From Holdemanella hominis (GTDB lineage: Bacteria > Bacillota_I > Bacilli_A > Erysipelotrichales > Erysipelotrichaceae), in NCBI RefSeq assembly GCF_014306155.1, contig NZ_JACRWH010000030.1:1-24201 (forward strand): a DNA stretch of 24,201 nt. The letters are read 5' to 3'. Of the stretch, positions 22,951 to 24,201 are shown piece by piece (position 1 is the first letter of the stretch; every line of letters begins with the position of its first letter). The notes under the pieces were generated by a model. That model ran no database searches. It was given only the letters and a program-made list of their open reading frames with translations, and was not told the DNA's origin. Made by a program: the position numbers and the translations under genes.

Positions 22951-22966
22951 TTCTCTAAACGTTAGT
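22951..22966 (+). repeat. attR core: right copy of the 16-bp direct repeat
   Basis: TTCTCTAAACGTTAGT, identical to 7551-7566. An imperfect inverse of its start (TTAAGAGAA) follows 12 bp later, as expected for paired core-type integrase sites. Confidence 0.85.
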
Positions 22967-22988
22967 ATTTTACTACTTAAGAGAAAGC

Positions 22989-23019
22989 AAAAGCCTTTAT
23001 ATAAAGGCTTTTTTCTTTT
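22989..23019 (+). terminator. Probable native rpsI terminator, displaced by the element
   Basis: Stem AAAAGCCTT / AAGGCTTTT around TATA, then TTTTCTTTT. It lies 22 bp after attR, so in the empty chromosome it would directly follow rpsI. Confidence 0.85.
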
Positions 23020-23076
23020 GTCAAAATACTATGAAATCGTATGCGTAGGACACAAGTAGGCCACAAATTTTTATGT

Positions 23077-23285
23077 TCAATTTATCGCATCCAACAGTGT
23101 TTGATAATGCATATGAGTATATACTTTTTCTGTCAAACTCATGGCTCACTTATGACCTACAATCTTCTTGATCGTGGTTGGATTCACATCCGCTTTTGTC
23201 AGTAACGATATACAAGTATGTCTTATATCATGCGGTGTGTGCTTCATTTTTGTTCGTTCCATGATTGGATTCAAGTAAGTATCAC
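23077..23285 (-). pseudogene. Remnant of a second tyrosine integrase (C-terminal part)
   Basis: Minus-strand translation gives the last 70 or so codons of a tyrosine recombinase: YLNPIMERTKMKHTPHDIRH, then an LLTKADVNPTTIKKIVGHK stretch, a TGA stop, then AMSLTEKVYTHMHYQTLLD. It carries the HxxR box, the GHK motif and the catalytic Tyr in VYTHM, and aligns with the end of the intact integrase. The stop replaces the Gly of GHKGAM by one base change (GGA to TGA). The upstream end meets an in-frame TAA near 23286, and everything before it is gone. It marks an older element at the same site. Confidence 0.85.
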
Positions 23286-23314
23286 GTTAATTATATTATC
23301 GTACAAGAAATATC

Positions 23315-23347
23315 AAGATCACTCTTTTATGGGTGGTCTTTTTCTTT
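23315..23347 (+). terminator. Plus-strand terminator-like hairpin
   Basis: AAGATCAC / GTGGTCTT (8 bp, one G-U pair) with a 10-nt loop, followed by TTTCTTTC. No plus-strand gene now precedes it, so it may be a leftover of lost sequence. Confidence 0.55.
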
Positions 23348-23352
23348 CAATT

Positions 23353-23378
23353 AAAAAAAAGCATCCATAGGGATGCTT
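23353..23378 (-). terminator. Minus-strand terminator between transposase and integrase remnant
   Basis: Perfect 8-bp stem AAGCATCC / GGATGCTT with a 4-nt loop and, on the minus strand, a following T8 tract. Confidence 0.75.
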
Positions 23379-23390
23379 CAGATTGTTGAC

Positions 23391-23426
23391 AAAAGCCTAT
23401 ACCTTTTCGTAAGGACATAGGCTTTT
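23391..23426. terminator. Hairpin at the transposase 3' end, probably bidirectional
   Basis: Arms AAAAGCCTAT / ATAGGCTTTT with an inner CCTT / AAGG pairing. It touches the transposase stop codon. T-runs on both sides allow termination in either direction. Confidence 0.7.
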
Positions 23427-24201
23427 TATTGTATATAGGCAATTTTCGAAATGAAATTGTCTTTTTTTGTATATTTTGAAGGATATATTGAATTTTTTGA
23501 TGGCTTTCTTCTATATTTTCCTCTCCAAAGGGACATTTTCTTCAGATTATGGCACGCAAAAATCAACCAAGCATTCTGTTGGTTTTTCTTCAAGCCTTTT
23601 AACCTTGTGAAGCGTAGTCCATTGTTTTCTTTACAGTCCGCAAATACTCGTTCAATGGTTTCTTTTCTCTGTGGATAAATTTCTTTCCATTCCATAGTAT
23701 GACGGATCTCATCGGCATATTCTCTAAACTCTTCCCATAGGTGACGTTCGATAACTTTTGTCATGTTCTTACTCTTTGTACATTTGTTTCTAAGAGGACA
23801 ATCCTTGCAGTCTTTTGGATCCGATTTATATTGTCTGTATCCATTTCTTGTAGTAGTTGTATACATTAGGATCTTATCATTTGGACATAGATAACAGTCG
23901 TATTCTTCATCATAGACATATTCGTATTTTTTAAAGAAGCCTTTTTTGGTCATTGGTCTTTTATATGGCATATAAGGAATCTGATCATTTTGTACAATGG
24001 CTCTGCATATTGCGGGTGTCATGTATCCGGCATCCAGCGAAACATTCTTAATCAGGTATCCATATTTTCCATTGATCAATTTTTCATAGGCATCAAAAAA
24101 ACTAACACTATCATGTACATTTCCAGGAACTGTTGTAACTGCCAGTACGAACGAATTCTTATCGCAGAAAGTTTGATGCGAGTACGCAAAACATTTCTCC
24201 T
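23426..24201 (-). CDS. IS1182-like transposase, C-terminal part
   Basis: The frame is open from the right edge of the window (codon starting at 24199) to the TAA at 23426, so only the C-terminal 258 residues are seen. Features: SLDAGYMTP near the catalytic core, a Cys-rich zinc-like segment (CYLCPNDKILMY...KDCKDCPLRNKCTKS), and the ETIERVFADCKENNGLRFTR motif with the catalytic Glu, followed by the Asn-rich ACHNLKK end. These are typical of IS1182 (DDE) transposases. The apparent start at 24079 is an internal TTG and is not used. It sits outside the rpsI element. Confidence 0.88.
   Translation of the reverse strand, partial: EKCFAYSHQTFCDKNSFVLAVTTVPGNVHDSVSFFDAYEKLINGKYGYLIKNVSLDAGYMTPAICRAIVQNDQIPYMPYKRPMTKKGFFKKYEYVYDEEYDCYLCPNDKILMYTTTTRNGYRQYKSDPKDCKDCPLRNKCTKSKNMTKVIERHLWEEFREYADEIRHTMEWKEIYPQRKETIERVFADCKENNGLRFTRLKGLKKNQQNAWLIFACHNLKKMSLWRGKYRRKPSKNSIYPSKYTKKDNFISKIAYIQ

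Larger units (their letters stand above)
7551..22966. mobile_element. Integrative mobilizable element (about 15.4 kb) inserted in rpsI
   Basis: The element is bounded by the 16-bp direct repeats. It encodes a tyrosine integrase, a MobV relaxase, a RepA-like ATPase, a small HTH protein, an XRE regulator and a RiPP-type cargo cluster. No type IV secretion genes are present, so it would need a helper to move and is better called an IME than an ICE. Repeat-to-repeat distance is 15,400 bp. Ribosomal protein gene 3' ends, including rpsI, are known attachment sites for such elements in Bacillota. Confidence 0.85.

Noticed and set aside
7551..22966. Classification as an ICE
   Set aside because: No coupling protein or type IV secretion gene was found. 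The only transfer gene is the MobV relaxase.
1..24201. CRISPR arrays, tRNA or rRNA genes
   Set aside because: No regularly spaced repeat array and no cloverleaf or rRNA signature was seen on either strand. The repeats found are short inverted or paired motifs.

Overview
The window comes from a low-GC Gram-positive bacterium (Bacillota). Gene order and codon use suggest a gut-type Erysipelotrichaceae-like lineage, but the species cannot be fixed from sequence reading alone. The left third (1-7565) is conserved chromosome: the end of rpsK, then rpoA and rplQ, a SAM methyltransferase, a small membrane-anchored or exported protein, the energising module of an ECF vitamin transporter (ecfA1-ecfA2-ecfT), truA, a PHP-family histidinol-phosphatase-like gene, and rplM-rpsI behind a promoter and a candidate L13 autoregulatory leader.

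From the last codons of rpsI to about 22966 lies what I read as one integrative mobilizable element (IME) of about 15.4 kb. A 16-bp direct repeat (TTCTCTAAACGTTAGT), made of the rpsI 3' end including its stop codon, flanks it at 7551-7566 and 22951-22966, so rpsI stays intact. Arm-like repeats lie inside both ends. The mobility module is on the minus strand: a small HTH protein, a RepA-like AAA ATPase, a MobV relaxase and a tyrosine integrase, with overlapping or closely spaced genes, a candidate oriT of two adjoining hairpins upstream of mobV, and four copies of an octamer at the end of repA. The module's leader carries a convergent promoter-hairpin-T-tract unit that looks like an antisense (countertranscribed) RNA. 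A divergent XRE regulator and repeated TAGCAA motifs at the promoter complete the control region. A DUF4143-type ATPase with its own palindrome-bracketed promoter, and a promoter-to-terminator unit for a structured RNA of about 285 nt, occupy the left end.

The right half of the element (14536-22544, plus strand) is the most interesting part. A secreted pro-peptide gene abuts an HTH-TPR (RRNPP-type) regulator. These are followed by a radical SAM/SPASM peptide maturase, a 52-residue Cys-rich precursor peptide too short for the usual ORF cut-off, a BcrA/LanFEG-like three-gene ABC transporter, and a fused TMD-NBD ABC exporter without a protease domain. I infer a peptide-signal-controlled RiPP (sactipeptide/ranthipeptide-like) system with its own export or immunity, carried as IME cargo.

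Right of the element are the probable native rpsI terminator, a stop-interrupted remnant of a second tyrosine integrase (evidence that the rpsI site has been used more than once), three hairpin terminators, and the 3' part of an IS1182-like transposase that runs off the window edge.
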